DNA of 64,000 nt from NCBI GenBank assembly GCA_023014335.1, contig JAECYW010000024.1, forward strand, positions 1,132,487 through 1,196,486. The letters are read 5' to 3'. The notes below the pieces were generated by a model. The model saw nothing but the letters and a program-made list of their open reading frames with translations, did not search any database and was not told where the DNA came from. The stretch is from Galerina marginata. Lineage: Eukaryota; Basidiomycota; Agaricomycetes; Agaricales; Galerinaceae. Shown one piece after another: positions 1-11,566 of this stretch (positions are counted from its first letter, which is position 1; every line of letters begins with the position of its first letter). Made by a program: the position numbers and the translations under genes.

Positions 1-205
1 TAAACGCTTTGTATGAGTCCGAGAACGACAAGCGATGCCCTCACCTGAAAACATGTCAGTTGATTCGGACAATGATCGGATTGGGAAGAGCGGTTGAGGA
101 GACAGAGGTGCTGGCCCAACGGCGATGGATGAAGTGTTGATTGAAAATTTGAAATACGACCTACTTGATTCTGAGGCTGACAGAACTATAGAATGATGCA
201 GCCAT

Positions 206-1542
206 TCACTGGTACATAATGTCCAATTCGTAGTCATACTCCAGACAAAGGGTTGAGCTTAACAGACTTGTGAGTTCCAAATTCTTCGCAACCCACATCT
301 GCATCTCCGTATTCAGTCGTTCACACACCTCCATCCCCGTATACCGTTGTTCCAATATTCCCTCCATATCGTTGTCATATATCGATGAGATATCCAGCAT
401 AAATTTCACCACCAGCAGTTCTCGTTCAGCCAATTTTATCAGCACCGCACAGAGAGGACCGCTGGCTTCAAGTTTCTCCAAGAACTCCGCAAGACTATAT
501 ACATCGTCGAGTTGTTCCTTGAATCCTAGAGCAATCGTCTTTATTTTGAATTTTTCGTTAGGTATCGTACGCAGTAGGTTGCATAACTCTACGAGAGAGT
601 CTTCGTCGAGGCGTATAGGGAATATGGATAAAGATGCGAGATTGGGAACCTTGCCCAAATCAAGTCTGGCTTCGAGGTCCTCTGGTAGGCTCGTGGTTAG
701 AAAAAAAATGCTATCACAAAACTTCTCAGCTTACCAACACCGAGGTGCAGATGCTGCAGTGAGGTGGAAGAAGCGTCGAGAATGAGGTTGATATCATCTA
801 GTTCATCGGAATGGCGGCCGGAAACAGAAAGGTGCTGCAAATAACCGAAGTCGACATAGCCTGTTGCCAGCATTCGAATCGTATCTCCACAGGATTCGAA
901 AGTAAATTTGCGGGGTCGAGGGCATAAGGAATGGTCAATGTTGATGGCATCAAGCGGGCGTATAGCTTCCACCGTCACCCAAACCAGTTTCAGGTCCACC
1001 AGGTGTGGGCAGTGAGCAAGCAAGGAAAGCGGAATGTTGTTTATGGAGTGCAAGTCGAGGGACGTTATGAAAGGCGTTATAAACGGTTTGACAAATCGCG
1101 TTTCGAGAGTCCGGTTGTTTGTAAACTGGAAGGGGCGTGGCCATCCATAGACAGATAACTCCAAATTCATCTCTACTGCCCGGGTCTTCGAGACAATTTC
1201 CATGATCTCGCAGAAGAAAGAATCGTCAAAGAGCCATTCATTGGTGTCGTTCATGATGAGGTCTAGCCTGCGAATGTAGGCTGCGATCCGCGGATTCTCC
1301 TGCAGGATACCGTGGAGGTCGTCCACTCTCTCCCGACAATTTGCATTGGCTCTAAATTGTAGAGGCCTCATCGAATAAAATGCGTGGTTCTGTGAGCGAT
1401 GTCGAAAGGCGCGGCACACCAATGCACAGTCACAAAATTGGGATATCTTGCGTTCTGCCTCCTGAGGGTCGAGAAGGGCGTCAATGATCTCGTCGATGAG
1501 CTCCTGCGAGAGTTTCAAAAATGGGGCAACGTCTGAAGACAT
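206..1542 (-). CDS. F-box protein, two exons
   Basis: Predicted substrate adaptor of an SCF-type ubiquitin ligase. The first residues carry the F-box core (LSQELIDEIIDALL, then LVCRAFRHRSQNHAFYS), the part that binds Skp1 in known F-box proteins. The remainder (IRRLDL, LHSINNIPLSLLAHCPHLVDLKL) is leucine-rich-repeat-like. Exons are 1542-735 and 681-206. The intron (734-682, 53 nt) has a GTAAGC donor, a CTAAC branch-like site and a CCAG acceptor, and joining keeps frame to give 427 residues. Its F-box and tail differ clearly from the paralogue array between 7.7 and 29 kb, so it belongs to another F-box subfamily. No substrate can be inferred. The gene call is firm, and the exact intron ends are probable. 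Confidence 0.8.
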
Positions 1543-2004
1543 TGCGTGGAAGAGCCGTCGTGATAGTTGGGCTTAAGATTTGGAGATCAGGAAAACTCGA
1601 GGCTGTGGTCACGGGGTGACTGTTGCTTGACGGCCTGAACCAGTTAATGCTTGCCTCTATGACTATAACTTGCCAGTCATTTCAAGATCGCAGTTATGCC
1701 TGTGTCATGTCCAATTCAACATGCGAAGGCTTTATTATAGCTAGCCGTCCGACTATTGTATCGACCTCGCAATTGCAAAACACTAGTATAAGGTATGAAT
1801 GATTCAGAAGTATTATACTCTGCAGTCTTAAGCTAATAAGATATGATATAGGTTACTGATGATATAGAAAGAAAGAAAGAAACTCGTTGAATTATCGACA
1901 ATAAGTCTGACAAGCGGCTATAAAAGAAAGCAGAAAACGAGGCCAAAACCTAACCACCAACGAAAACCTGCATGCACGACCACGACCACGACACCCCCAG
2001 CCCC
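1543..2004. other. Intergenic stretch with a short GAAA microsatellite
   Basis: Upstream region of the 206-1542 F-box gene and downstream region of the 2005-3326 gene. It contains a short (GAAA)n run near 1868-1880. No open frame or RNA gene is supported. Confidence 0.5.
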
Positions 2005-3326
2005 CTACTCCTTCGCCAACGCCCTCCACACCTTCCTCTCCGCCCCCGCAATCATCCACGCCATCATCCCCAGAGTGATGGGGATGCCCAAGCCCTTCAG
2101 CCCGACCTCCAGCATCCCGTGCACACCCGCGCAGTCCTTGTCTTTCATGAGCAGCAGCTCGGCCGGGCGCAGGCCGAGCTCGAAGAGCACTGGGAGGTCG
2201 GCGGGGACGTATCCTATTGCGGTGAAGAAGGCGAGGACGCGCTTGAACTGGGCGCTGTCGTTGTGGTGGCAGAGGAGGTTTTGGGCGAGGGTTTGGGTTG
2301 GGCTCTCTTTGGGGTCTGAGTCGGCTCGGACACGTTGGCGTTTTGCGGGTTTCGGATTGAGCTTGATCGCGATGGCCTCCTCGGGCTGGTCGCCGTCATC
2401 CTTCTCAGCGCGTCGACGCTTCGGGTGTTTTGGGGCGGGTGTGGGCGGCGCCGGAGAGGAGGGAGGGGAGGGTAAGGCAACTTTGACGGTCCTTTTTGAA
2501 GCGGGTTTCTGGGAGGACGTGGGCTTTGATCTCGAGCGGAGAGTCATCTGCGCATACCTCAGGTGTAAAGAGACCATCGCAATGCAAAGAAAAGAAGAGA
2601 AACATACCACGGGTGGATCAGCCTCCTGTTCGTCATCTTTGCCGTCTTCACCTGAGCCCGAGCTCGAGCTGGATCCAGAGCCAGAGTCCGACTCTGAGTC
2701 GTTGGCCTTTTCGTCGGCCACCTTGGGTGTTTGGACCTGGTGTGGCTGGTCAGCAAAGACGATACAGCGAGGAGCTGTGAGATAGAGTACCTTCAAAGAA
2801 GCTCTGCCCCTGCCCCTTTTCCGAGTAGGAGACGTTTTAACAATGAAGCTCCTCGAGGCTACGTCGTCGTCCGCGTCCGCGTCGGCGTTTGGCTCCTTGG
2901 TAATTTTCTACACATGATAGATATGTAAACATTCAAAAGAAACTGCACGAGAAATGTTTATTTACCGATTTGCGTCCCTTCTTTTCTTGCTTGGTAGGTG
3001 CGGCTTCCGTTGTACCAGCCAAATCCCACTCCGTCGTCTTTAGCTGTAGTTAAAAACCCGAATAAGCACTCCCAGGTTGACCAACACATGTACAAGAAAG
3101 AAAACCTTACCCATCTTTTAATCTCACCATAAAGCGGACTCGCCCTGCGGATCTTCGCGTCGTCCTTCAGGTCGTCCTGTTTACCGCCATAGCAGTTCCC
3201 GTCGATCTTGCTGATGGCATGGGCGTTGCTGCTGAACGCTTTGGCCAAGTGGTTCAGGCTGACGTGCTTCTCGCCGACTTTCGCGATGATGTATCGGATC
3301 AGAGCACGAGCTTCGCGGTTTTGCAT
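2005..3326 (-). CDS. Charged, probably nuclear hypothetical protein, multi-exon
   Basis: I do not recognise this protein. Exons that join in frame are 3326-3111, 3043-2966, 2907-2608 and 2547-2005. The introns have GTAAGG, GTAAAT and GTATGT donors. A further 54-nt in-frame intron near 2740-2795 cannot be excluded. The N-terminus (MQNREARALIRYIIAKVGEK) is followed by a short globular segment (SLNHLAKAFSSNAHAISKID). The middle is low complexity: an acidic Asp run, then Ser/Glu/Asp runs, then basic clusters (PKHPKRRRAEK, KPAKRQRVR) that look like nuclear localisation signals. The C-terminal ~90 residues are a compact hydrophobic region (FKRVLAFFTAIGYVPADL). Domain order and charge suggest a chromatin- or nucleus-associated protein, which is inference only. 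Confidence 0.65.
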
Positions 3327-5075
3327 CCTTGTCTCTTCACTGTTGGGAAAGGAATTGGTTTGAACCGAGTTAGGAGAGGAGTAAGGGCTGCTTACACGAA
3401 CAGATTATGTGGCTTCGAGTCGGAGGGGATGGGCGTAGTTATAATTTCATATAAAATGCTCCATTTTTTGTCATCCATATCGTCCGATGGTCGAGAGGGA
3501 AAAGGTGGGAGGGGGGTAAAAGGCAGAAGTCCTCTTCTCCTGGATTTATAAAGGTTTTCGACGTGTTTGTCATAGCTCGTGTTCCGAACCGAAAGATCTC
3601 CAAGCAATTTAGAGTCCACCAGGGAGGCGCTTCGAAATTTAAAGTTTAAAGCCCTGGATTTTATTAGTGTGGGGTAGAGCGATCAATTGAACAAGGTCCT
3701 TCGGCAATGGGCAAAAGATTACCCCAACCAAACGGATCATAGCAAGGGATTCCGCGCAGGGTCAACACGATGGCAAAGGGTAATTCGTGGCCATTGCCAT
3801 GGAAATTTCGCATTTCGGGTCGACCAGAATCTGTCCTTTTCAGGATCGATATAGGTTTAAACTTTATGAACGCCTCTGAGGTGAACTCCACTTAAGCCTA
3901 CAAGGTCGGAAGAACCGGACGAACCGAAAGGTTTTTCAGCCAACAGAGGCGCCAAGGAAAACGGAGGCGCACCAAGAGGTGGATAAAATATCGCAAGTGT
4001 CCAATACACAATTTTAACGCCCTAGCCTCGTTCTGCATTCCGAAATGCAGGCGACAAACCGGAAGACCCTGCAAGGTACGAGTGTTGAGCTAGGGGCAAG
4101 AACAACCATACCGAGGGATCGACCTGGTATTGATGTGGGTCTATTAGACATTCGGAGAGGGCCTTTTGAACATGAACGATCAGTTCAAGTCGCAGGAGCG
4201 AAATATTACGCTTACTAGTGCCTGAATGTTGCATCTCCAAGAAGGTCGCCCGCGAGTTTCTTGCCATTGCGAAGCCCTAAAGGTGAAAGGAGAAAGCCGA
4301 CAGTTCGTTGATAAAACACGTAAGAAATCGGAAATGCCATCGTTGAAATGCAAACAAGTTGAGAGAGAAAAACAGAAGATAAGAATACAATTGTATGTTC
4401 GAGCAAGATCTGAAAATGAGAAACCTTTTAATTCAATTTAGAAAACCAATCAAAAAACATTAAGGGAATAAACTCGTGACATGGAAAGCCTATCACTACG
4501 AGGGTAGGGTGGGGTAGGCGGAGGAAACAGGGGCTAGGTCAGAGGTCGGAGTGGGAGTGTAGTTGAATGTGTAAGAGGAACGAGGAAGGAAGTGAATAAG
4601 TAAAGTAGCCACAACAGATTGTCCGTTCTATCCAAAACGACAAATAAGCGGTCGGGCGAGAAATGAGTTTGAGTTAGTTTGAGGCTCGATGGGTTGGGTT
4701 GGTTTGCGCAAATCGTACAATAGTGTTCCGGTATGTATGCAAAATAGGCGGGAGAAATGGCGGTCGCTGATGTCACTGATCCATGGTGGTCTGAAGGGTC
4801 AATGTCGGAGTCGGAGTCGGTATGGGAGGTGCACAGAGTCGAGATGAACGAATTCATCCAGAGGCATCGCCGTTAGGAGGAGGCAATGGTGTTGGTATGC
4901 GACGGGGAAATTAGGACGGTCAGCAGGGCAGGGCAGTCTAAAATAATCCGTGGGATAGATGGGAAGAAGTCGACAACATAAATTAAAATAGCAGACGGAA
5001 GGCAGCCTTGTCGACTTGAATATAAGGCTCGCGGGTCCGAGAGAGCCTAATACTCAAAGTCGCGGTCGTAGCCCA
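3327..5075. other. Intergenic stretch, no supported gene
   Basis: About 1.7 kb between the 3' end of the diacylglycerol kinase gene and the start of the 2005-3326 gene. Short frames exist on both strands, but none has recognisable domains, a credible splice structure or a signal peptide. The part next to 5076 is presumably 3' untranslated sequence of the kinase gene. Confidence 0.5.
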
Positions 5076-6609
5076 TCATGACGACAGCCACGACGCAGCC
5101 ATGCCGAGCAGCTTGAAGAATCCGAGTATGCATCCACCTGAGATGATGGGCAGTGTAAGGTTGTCGTCGAGGGACCCGAGATCTGGGGATGAAACGAGAT
5201 AAGAAAAGATTGTTAGATGAAGCAGAGCAGAAAGAGGATAAATATACCTAGGGCTTCTGCGATGCCACTGACGAGGCCGGCGAAGATGGAAATTACGAGC
5301 AGCCCAAGAGGGCCGCCACCACCGGCTGCGACGGGCGTTTGTGTTGCATAATCTAAGGGGAGCAAATATCGTTAGAAAGTGTCGAGAAGGAATATAAATT
5401 AAAACGAACCCAATTGCCTCACTCCACCGTCCCAGGCCCATGAGATGTCTCGTCCCCCAGCGCGCATCGGCGCGACGTATCCCCAGAAACCGAGGGCAAT
5501 ACAGGTGCCTGTGACAGCAGCCGCAGCGAACCCAGCCAAGGACTTGCGTGGTGCAAGCGGCAGACGGAGGATCGGTAGTCGGGCCGGAAGTTTTCGTGTT
5601 TGGGAGCCATACAGACGGCCAAAGGTCGACGCCGCTGTATCTGCCCAGGAGAGGCTAGAGAGATGTCAGTACGTGAAGATGTGCAGCACGAGATAGACCA
5701 GGCGGCGTACATGAGGATGGCTACGGTGGCCACGTCTTGTGGGTACAGTGATAGCACGAAGTTGACACCCAGGATGTACCACACGACACCGTTTACAGAA
5801 TCCTGGAAAAACAATGGACATTGAACATGACGCAAGTCCGGGGATGTGGGGAAAATTAAACGTACCCGTTCGCTTTCGCGCATGAGAAATCCGAGGAACC
5901 TCTCGTACGTCCGGGCGAAACTCCGTGACTTGAACCTGAGTAGGTCGGCAGGGATGATGATGGCGAGGGCCATCCAGAGGACGAGCACAATAGTGCGCAC
6001 GTCGCCTTCAGATACGTATAGGTATAGGGTGAAGAAACCTAAAGAAAGGTGGCACAGAATAAGCGATAGCATATTTAGAAAAGGGCTGCGAGACCGACCT
6101 ATCGAGCTGTGCAGCACCTTGCGAGGAATCTCCAGGTCGGGTTTCGGTTTCGTAGCCGGTCGTGCGTGTCCATTGCCATTCAAGCTGCCATTCGCCGACT
6201 CAGCCGCACTTTTCGCAGCTTGCGCGTTCTTCACGGCTTCCTGGCCGAGGGCATACAGCACCTTCTCGACCTGCCGCTCCTCGCCGTCCCCGTCCAGCTC
6301 TTCCTCCTCCGGTACAGGCAGTTCCATATCGCTCGACTCAAGGTGGCCCAGCCCCTCTAGGCGCTTGATGACTTTCCGTGTGATATCCCGAACACCTTTG
6401 GGGTTCTCGGCCGATAATGGCGCCGGGTGGAAGGAGATGATGGGCGAGGGAGAACGTTTGCTCGTCGCTGACGAGACTGGGGAGGCCCTGTTTGTAGGCG
6501 CTGTCCTTGTGAGAGATGGAGAGCGGGCAGAACGGGAGCGGCGGCGGGCAGGACGTGGTGAGGGGTCGTGTGCGTTAGATGTGGCAGTGTCGCGCTCAAT
6601 CGAGGGCAT
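5076..6609 (-). CDS. DGK1: CTP-dependent diacylglycerol kinase (Dgk1/Hsd1 type), six exons
   Basis: Membrane enzyme related to yeast Dgk1, which uses CTP to phosphorylate diacylglycerol to phosphatidate at the endoplasmic reticulum/nuclear envelope. Exons 6609-6099, 6038-5866, 5802-5699, 5654-5410, 5352-5248 and 5182-5076 join to 414 residues. Residues 1-150 are a disordered Ser/Arg/Pro-rich tail. The catalytic region then shows family-typical motifs: RKVLHSSIG at the start, ADLLRFKSRSFARTYER, NGVVWYILG, LSWADTAASTFGRLYG (spliced across the third intron), PRKSLAGFAAAAVTG, and LGSLDDNLTLPIISG near the end, with several membrane segments between them. Introns are 44-65 nt. I chose the ATG at 6609 because the frame extending further upstream has low complexity and no homologous look. 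This is the best-supported enzyme in the window. Confidence 0.9.
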
Positions 6610-7736
6610 GTTTTTGGTAGATTTTTCTCTTGCAAGTCGTGGTTGTTGTCGTTGAGGGGGTCGTAAAACAGTGAGCAAGCCGTGCTGGTCGTTGTCCGCG
6701 ACGGTGATGAGGGGCACTTGTGGAGGTGAAAAACGGGGTTTCAAATTCTGCAAATCACGGTTTGTTGATTCAGGGGTTTTGTTTGTTTGTGCATCTTTAT
6801 CCTTGCGAACCAAGCAATGGAAGGTAATCAAAGAAAGCCTTCTCTCCAAGTCTGCCAACCTCAAATCGATTCTTTTTCTCTCGCTTCCTCAGAAATATGA
6901 CTCGAGAGGACGCCTAAATTATATGAAGGAGGAACTCCTGGCTATGCTCTTCTATACACCAAAAGACTCATAAAGATCACCAATGACGTGTAAATGATGT
7001 CGAATTGTGCGTCGTTCAGCTAGGGGCCGAGGAACGATTTACTCGTTGAACCCCACCTCACGGTCGTCACCCCAACATGAAGCGCTCCAGAACTTGTCCC
7101 GGAGAAACTCAACAGTATTTTGCGAATTATGTGCTCCTATTGCAGGAAGAAATCGCTTAGCCGTCGATTTTTGCTGTTCATTCTGCTTTGAATTGTGGGG
7201 CTCTGTTCCTATTCCGCTTCGTTCCGCGCTTCACACTGAAGCCTCGTGGACCTCCCGCTTCGGAAAGCTGTAGACCAGTAGGCGGCAGGCCAAATAATAC
7301 TAACAATTCTGCCCTGTTCACTCTGGTCCTACGAGTAAATTCGGCATCATCTAGGCTCGCGTGCTACCCTCAGGACTATGAATTAATCATAGGTTTGCTT
7401 ACACCCCCGGTATGATATTTTGTTCGAAGCCCAACTAATAGGAGCCAACGCCTCGCATCTGATATAAAACACGACGGTATCGAGAAAATGGCTACTCATA
7501 TAAAGAAGGTCATCCGAGTCACGGTACAGCTCAAGGAACCGAACTTGAAGACGCGAATGAGGGTGGTTCCAATTATGTGACTAGAATAATACCAACGGGT
7601 ATGCCAGCTTTGCCAAGGAGCTAGCCTAAAATATATTTAGAATAGAAATTGCGTATCAACCTTGACGGCCAGACGAACACTTTTCCTATTCTGATAATAA
7701 TGACGGTGAATTCAAAATTCGACTGCCCAGCCAAAG
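6610..7736. other. Intergenic stretch, no supported gene
   Basis: Upstream region of the diacylglycerol kinase gene running to the end of the first array F-box copy. Short frames only. I see no RNA gene or repeat of note. Confidence 0.5.
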
Positions 7737-8843
7737 TCAGTCATCCTCGGCGCGGTCTGCGTCATCGAGAAACTCAGTTCGCCCATTCTCAGCAACACTT
7801 CGAGGGATCACGATGGGCAATTCAACGCCACGCAGCCACCTGTGGCACCCGCGAGTCACATGGAACTTGCCACCGACGTCCACTCGCCGCAGAGTTCGAC
7901 ACTTGAAAAAGAGCTCGATGACGCGTTGTGGATGATTGAGCATGGAATTTAGGTTGCGATTTGATTCGAGGACCAGAAGAACTCGGAGGGAAGGAAGATT
8001 GGGGATAAAGCCCCAGTCCTAAAGGACATGAAGGTGATGTCAATTAACAACACTCAAAAGAGAAAAAAATCGACCCTCCGTACCTGTTCATGCATCTTCT
8101 GAATCTCCAAAAACCGCAGCGACTTTAGGGATAGGTTGGGCAATGCACGAAAGGTGTTGAAAGTCTCTGCGTTATCTACCCGGAAAGACAACGAGCGCAG
8201 GTTGTCCAGCTGGTCTGACATGCTGCTGGCCACGGCTGGCACCCGATCCAGTTCATCGTATAGGTAGTCCCATTCAAAACGAACGACCTTCCGACCTGGA
8301 AGAACAGCGCTGGCAGCGTAGATTGACCCACGAAGGACCTTCAAATCTGGGAACGCCAACGGGGAAAGTGGCCACGCTTCAAGAAGGCCAAATATATAAT
8401 CGCTGATATGCACAAAGTCCGGATGTTCCTGCATATGATCCTGCTTGAAAAGGCGGCTGGCAGCGTAATAGCACACTTCGAGGGATTCGAGGCGAAATTG
8501 GCGTTTAGGACATGGGGTGAGGTGTAGGTATCTGAGGTTGACGATATTCTGCAACCAGCCTTCCAGAATCCAGAGGCTCGAATTCTTTGCTTAAGCGAAC
8601 GTGAAATAAGGAACCAGTGAACGACGTGACGAAGCTTGCAAGGCATGGATTGTCCAGCATGGTTCTTGAAAATCGGAAGATGTCAGGGTGATAGCGAATG
8701 CGGACTCTGGAATAGAGAAGTCGGTTGGCATGAGGGTTCAGGGAACGACAGGTTATGGAGAGCGCGTAAAGTAGTTTCTTGTCATCGCGTATGTGATCGA
8801 GGATGGCCTGGACGAGCTCTGGAGGCAGGTCGAGTAGTGGCAT
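7737..8843 (-). pseudogene. Array F-box copy A, probable frameshift in exon 1
   Basis: First member of the tandem F-box family. It starts at 8843 with an F-box (MPLLDLPPELVQAILDHI, then LSITCRSLNPHANRLLYS). Exon 1 ends at 8084 and exon 2 is 8018-7737, with a GTACGG donor and a TTTAG acceptor. Exon 2 has the family tail: DWGFIPNLPSLRVLLVLES, CHRWLRGVELPIVIP and NGRTEFLDD. The frame breaks around 8562-8575. Paralogues read FEPL-x-GWLQNIVNL there, while this copy has about 7 extra bases, so the frame carrying the F-box runs out of the family sequence and the rest continues in another frame. Exon 1 length (760 nt) is not a multiple of 3, as the intact copies' are. A 55-nt intron removing the disturbed stretch (GTTCC...GGAAG) is a possible rescue, but no other copy has one. 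Confidence 0.65.
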
Positions 8844-9495
8844 GGTGGCATGAAGAAAACCAGCGCGTGTGCCAAAATTAGACCCTAACAAACCCTAACT
8901 AAGCCGAACGGCAAACGCCAAAACGGGTAGTCTCCTAATGCGGTCGACTTGAAGCTGTCGTTTTCAGTACCATCTAGTTCGCTTTCTGTATCATCGATTA
9001 CAGCAAGCGCCTATCCAATAATTCAGAAGTGCCACTAGTACTCTCCAAGTAATTTCCATAGTTTTTGTGTAGAGTACGAAAACGCTGGCTTTTCGGTCTT
9101 TTTGGCCCCAGGCTGAGGCGGCGTTGCCAACGGTACAAACAGAGTCTCTTGCGAAAGCTCTTCCAGTCGTGATAGACCGAAAGACTGGTGTTTTAGAATT
9201 GAGGCTGTAGGTAAAGCTCCTTTTTTGCTATTTTCATTGGGGAAATTGGAAAAGGAGCAAAGTACACAAACGATGGATTCAACTTAGTTAATCCTGAAAT
9301 TCCAATTACGCCAGTGACTTCCCATGTATTCGACATGGGCGAGTCGAAAATTTCTTATTCTACCCGTTGCACCCTCCAAAGGTCGTCGCCGAAGTCGATA
9401 GTCCATCGATTGAACCAGCGGAACCGCGATGTCACTTGCGTCAATAATGCCGTCAGTGACGCGTTGTGGCCCCAAGTTGCCAACAATTCAATACC
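8844..9495. other. Intergenic stretch between divergent genes
   Basis: Region between the 5' end of F-box copy A (minus) and the HVA1-like gene (plus), likely holding both promoters. No frame or repeat is supported. Confidence 0.4.
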
Positions 9496-9884
9496 ATGCC
9501 CACAAAAGGCAGGCCCTATGTCGTCAAAAGTTCAGTACTTACCATGCCTACAGCCAACCCAAAAGACAAGTTAGGCCACGAAATCTCAGTTGGAGATCAT
9601 GTTTATACAAAATTCCGTGGTGGAAAACGTGAAGGCGAGGTACGCACTTGGATTTTTCAAATCAAATTTGAGACATTACCTCTAACGCTCATCAGGTTGA
9701 AGAAATAGTAAAAACTACTGAAGAAGCAGAGAAAGCTGGTGTGAAAAATCCCCCCAAGGTATTTTGGAATTGATGAGGAGTGGCAAATTGGCTAATGCGT
9801 TGTTCCTAGATATTATTTAAGGATCAACACGGGCATCAGGTAGCGCATAATCCGGGGACGCTCGAGGACCTGGATAAGGAGTGA
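9496..9884 (+). CDS. HVA1/DUF2945-family TUDOR-like small protein, three exons
   Basis: Small protein resembling the hypervirulence-associated TUDOR-domain family (Hva1_TUDOR/DUF2945), whose members are about 70-100 residues with a compact beta fold. Exons are 9496-9639, 9696-9758 and 9810-9884, giving 93 residues. The introns have GTACGC and GTATTT donors with CATCAG and CCTAG acceptors and preserve phase 0. Recognisable parts are GHEISVGDHVYTKFRGGKRE, GEVEEIVKTTEEAEKAG (spliced), PPKILFKDQHGHQVAHNP and a C-terminal GTLEDLDKE. The GD-V--K-rGG--EGeV start and H-V-HNP end are typical of the family. A second in-frame ATG at 9544 gives 77 residues and aligns better with the usual short N-terminus. 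The biochemical role of the family is not established. The gene sits on the plus strand among minus-strand F-box copies. Confidence 0.75.
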
Positions 9885-10179
9885 GGTGGAGGAAGGATGG
9901 TCTATACGTATATGATAGGAATGAGAAACCAAACCGCAAGCAATACCGTTTCATTTCATAAACCATTGAAGAAGCCGAAATTCCAAGTGGAAACCTCCTG
10001 TGTCGCCATCAAAAACTTCTGAAGATAATGGTACGGATAGAATTGGGGGACTATTCACAAAATCTGGTTTCTAGAGATCGTCTTGATTGTCTTTTATTAT
10101 CATCTGAAGGGATCTCGATGGACATTAGTACAATTATTAGCAAGAAAAGAAAAAAACTTACTTACCTTCCGCCCAGTCA

Positions 10180-11281
10180 TCAGTCATCCAAGTTATCCAG
10201 AAATTCCATCCGTCCTCTTTCAGCGATGCGCAGGGGAACGGATTTGGGCAGCGCTTCACCCCGCACCCATCGAGAACAAGTACGCTTTTTGCGGCGTCTC
10301 GTCCCACTAACGTCGACACGTTGGAGGGTTGAACATCTCGAGAAGAGCTCAACGACGCGGGTTGGTTGATCGAGGACGTCCATAAACACGCCGGGAGGCT
10401 CCACGACGAAGAGAACCCTCAGGTTGGAAAGAGTGGGTATCGATACCCAGTCCTGAACAAAACGACAGACAGTATTAAGTGGAGAGGAAAAATCGACAAA
10501 CGACACGAACCTGCGGGTACATTATCTGGATCTCCAAAAAGCGAAGTGAACGCAGATAGACGCTCGGCTGGATGTAAATTGGATGAATGCCCACACCGGT
10601 ACCATGTGCTCTGTAAGTCAGAGAACGGAGGCCGTTAAGTTGGTCCGAAATCTCATTGACGTGATTTACTGTGACCCGCACTGGCTCGTCCTGAGCATAA
10701 TTCCACTCGAAACGCGCTACACGGTTACCAGGTAGGAGCTCCCTTGCGGCATTTATATTTCCGCAAAGTACCTTCAGTTTTGGGAACACTAATAGAGATG
10801 GGGTCTTTCCGAGGTGTCGGATCGTACCTGTACTGAGAAAGACGAGATCCGTTTGGTCCTTGAGGAAGCTCACGAGGGGTGCTACACCATCTGGACAACT
10901 CACTTCTAGGGAAGTGAGGCGGAAAGGAACTTTGGGAAAGGGATCGCAGGCATCAGTCCATGGCGTCGTGATATGTAGCGATTTAAGATTGACGATATTC
11001 TGCAACCAGCCTTCATGTGGTGACCGTACAGATTTTGAGGCTAACAAGGGTCCGGTGAATGAAGTCACATAGCGGGCGAGACGAGGATCGTTCAACATGA
11101 TTTCAGCGAGAGGGAAAAGTTGCGAGTTGTCCCGTATGCGTATGTTGGAGTACAGAAAGGGGCGGACTTCTTCATGCAGAGCATGGCAAGTCAGAGAGAC
11201 GCTTTTGAGAAGTGTCCTGTAACCGCGTATGTTGTCGAGGATAGCCTCGATAACCGGTGACGGTAGGTCTAGTAGCGGCAT
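10180..11281 (-). CDS. Array F-box copy B, intact
   Basis: Predicted SCF adaptor, 347 residues. Exon 1 is 11281-10511 and exon 2 is 10452-10180. The splice is Q|D with donor GTTCGT and acceptor TTCAG, phase 0. The F-box is MPLLDLPSPVIEAILDNIRG followed by LTCHALHEEVRPFLYS. The central region is LRR-like with family blocks SFTGPLL, EGWLQNIVNLKSLHI, FPKVPFRLTSLEV, LKVLCGNINAARELLPG and RVARFEWNY, then SDQLNGLRSLTYR and LRSLRFLEIQIMYPQ. Exon 2 is DWVSIPTLSNLRVLFVVEPP, LFSRCSTLQRVDVSG, SRWVRGEALPKSVPLRIAE and GRMEFLDNLDD. There are no internal stops. The variable middle presumably determines substrate choice, which is inference from F-box families in general. Confidence 0.85.
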
Positions 11282-11566
11282 CGCGATAGGCAGTGGTGGG
11301 AGAGCAAGCCATATGCTAGAAAGCTTAAATTAGACTTGTCAAAGGAGTCAAATCGGAAGATCAGCCGTTGTTTTCCCATACTTTCCTGGTGGGCGGCGGG
11401 ATAAAATCGTTGTCCTGTGATTCGAAAAATTAAAGATAATTCTGTTTTATCTCTTGGAATTTAAGTATGCCGTTAACGCTGTCCTTCTGGTCCCTGTCTG
11501 CAGAAAAGGATAGGTTTTCCCTAAATTCTAATAGTAAACACCCAGTCAGCAAACTACAGCAATTCA

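Noticed and set aside
3392..4450. Short frames of 60-80 codons on both strands
   Set aside because: No domain, no splice continuity, no repeat support; expected by chance in sequence of this composition.
6610..6864. N-terminal extension of the diacylglycerol kinase frame
   Set aside because: The frame is open, but the sequence is unlike family N-termini, and the ATG at 6609 gives a normal disordered tail followed by the conserved core; the extension is probably leader.
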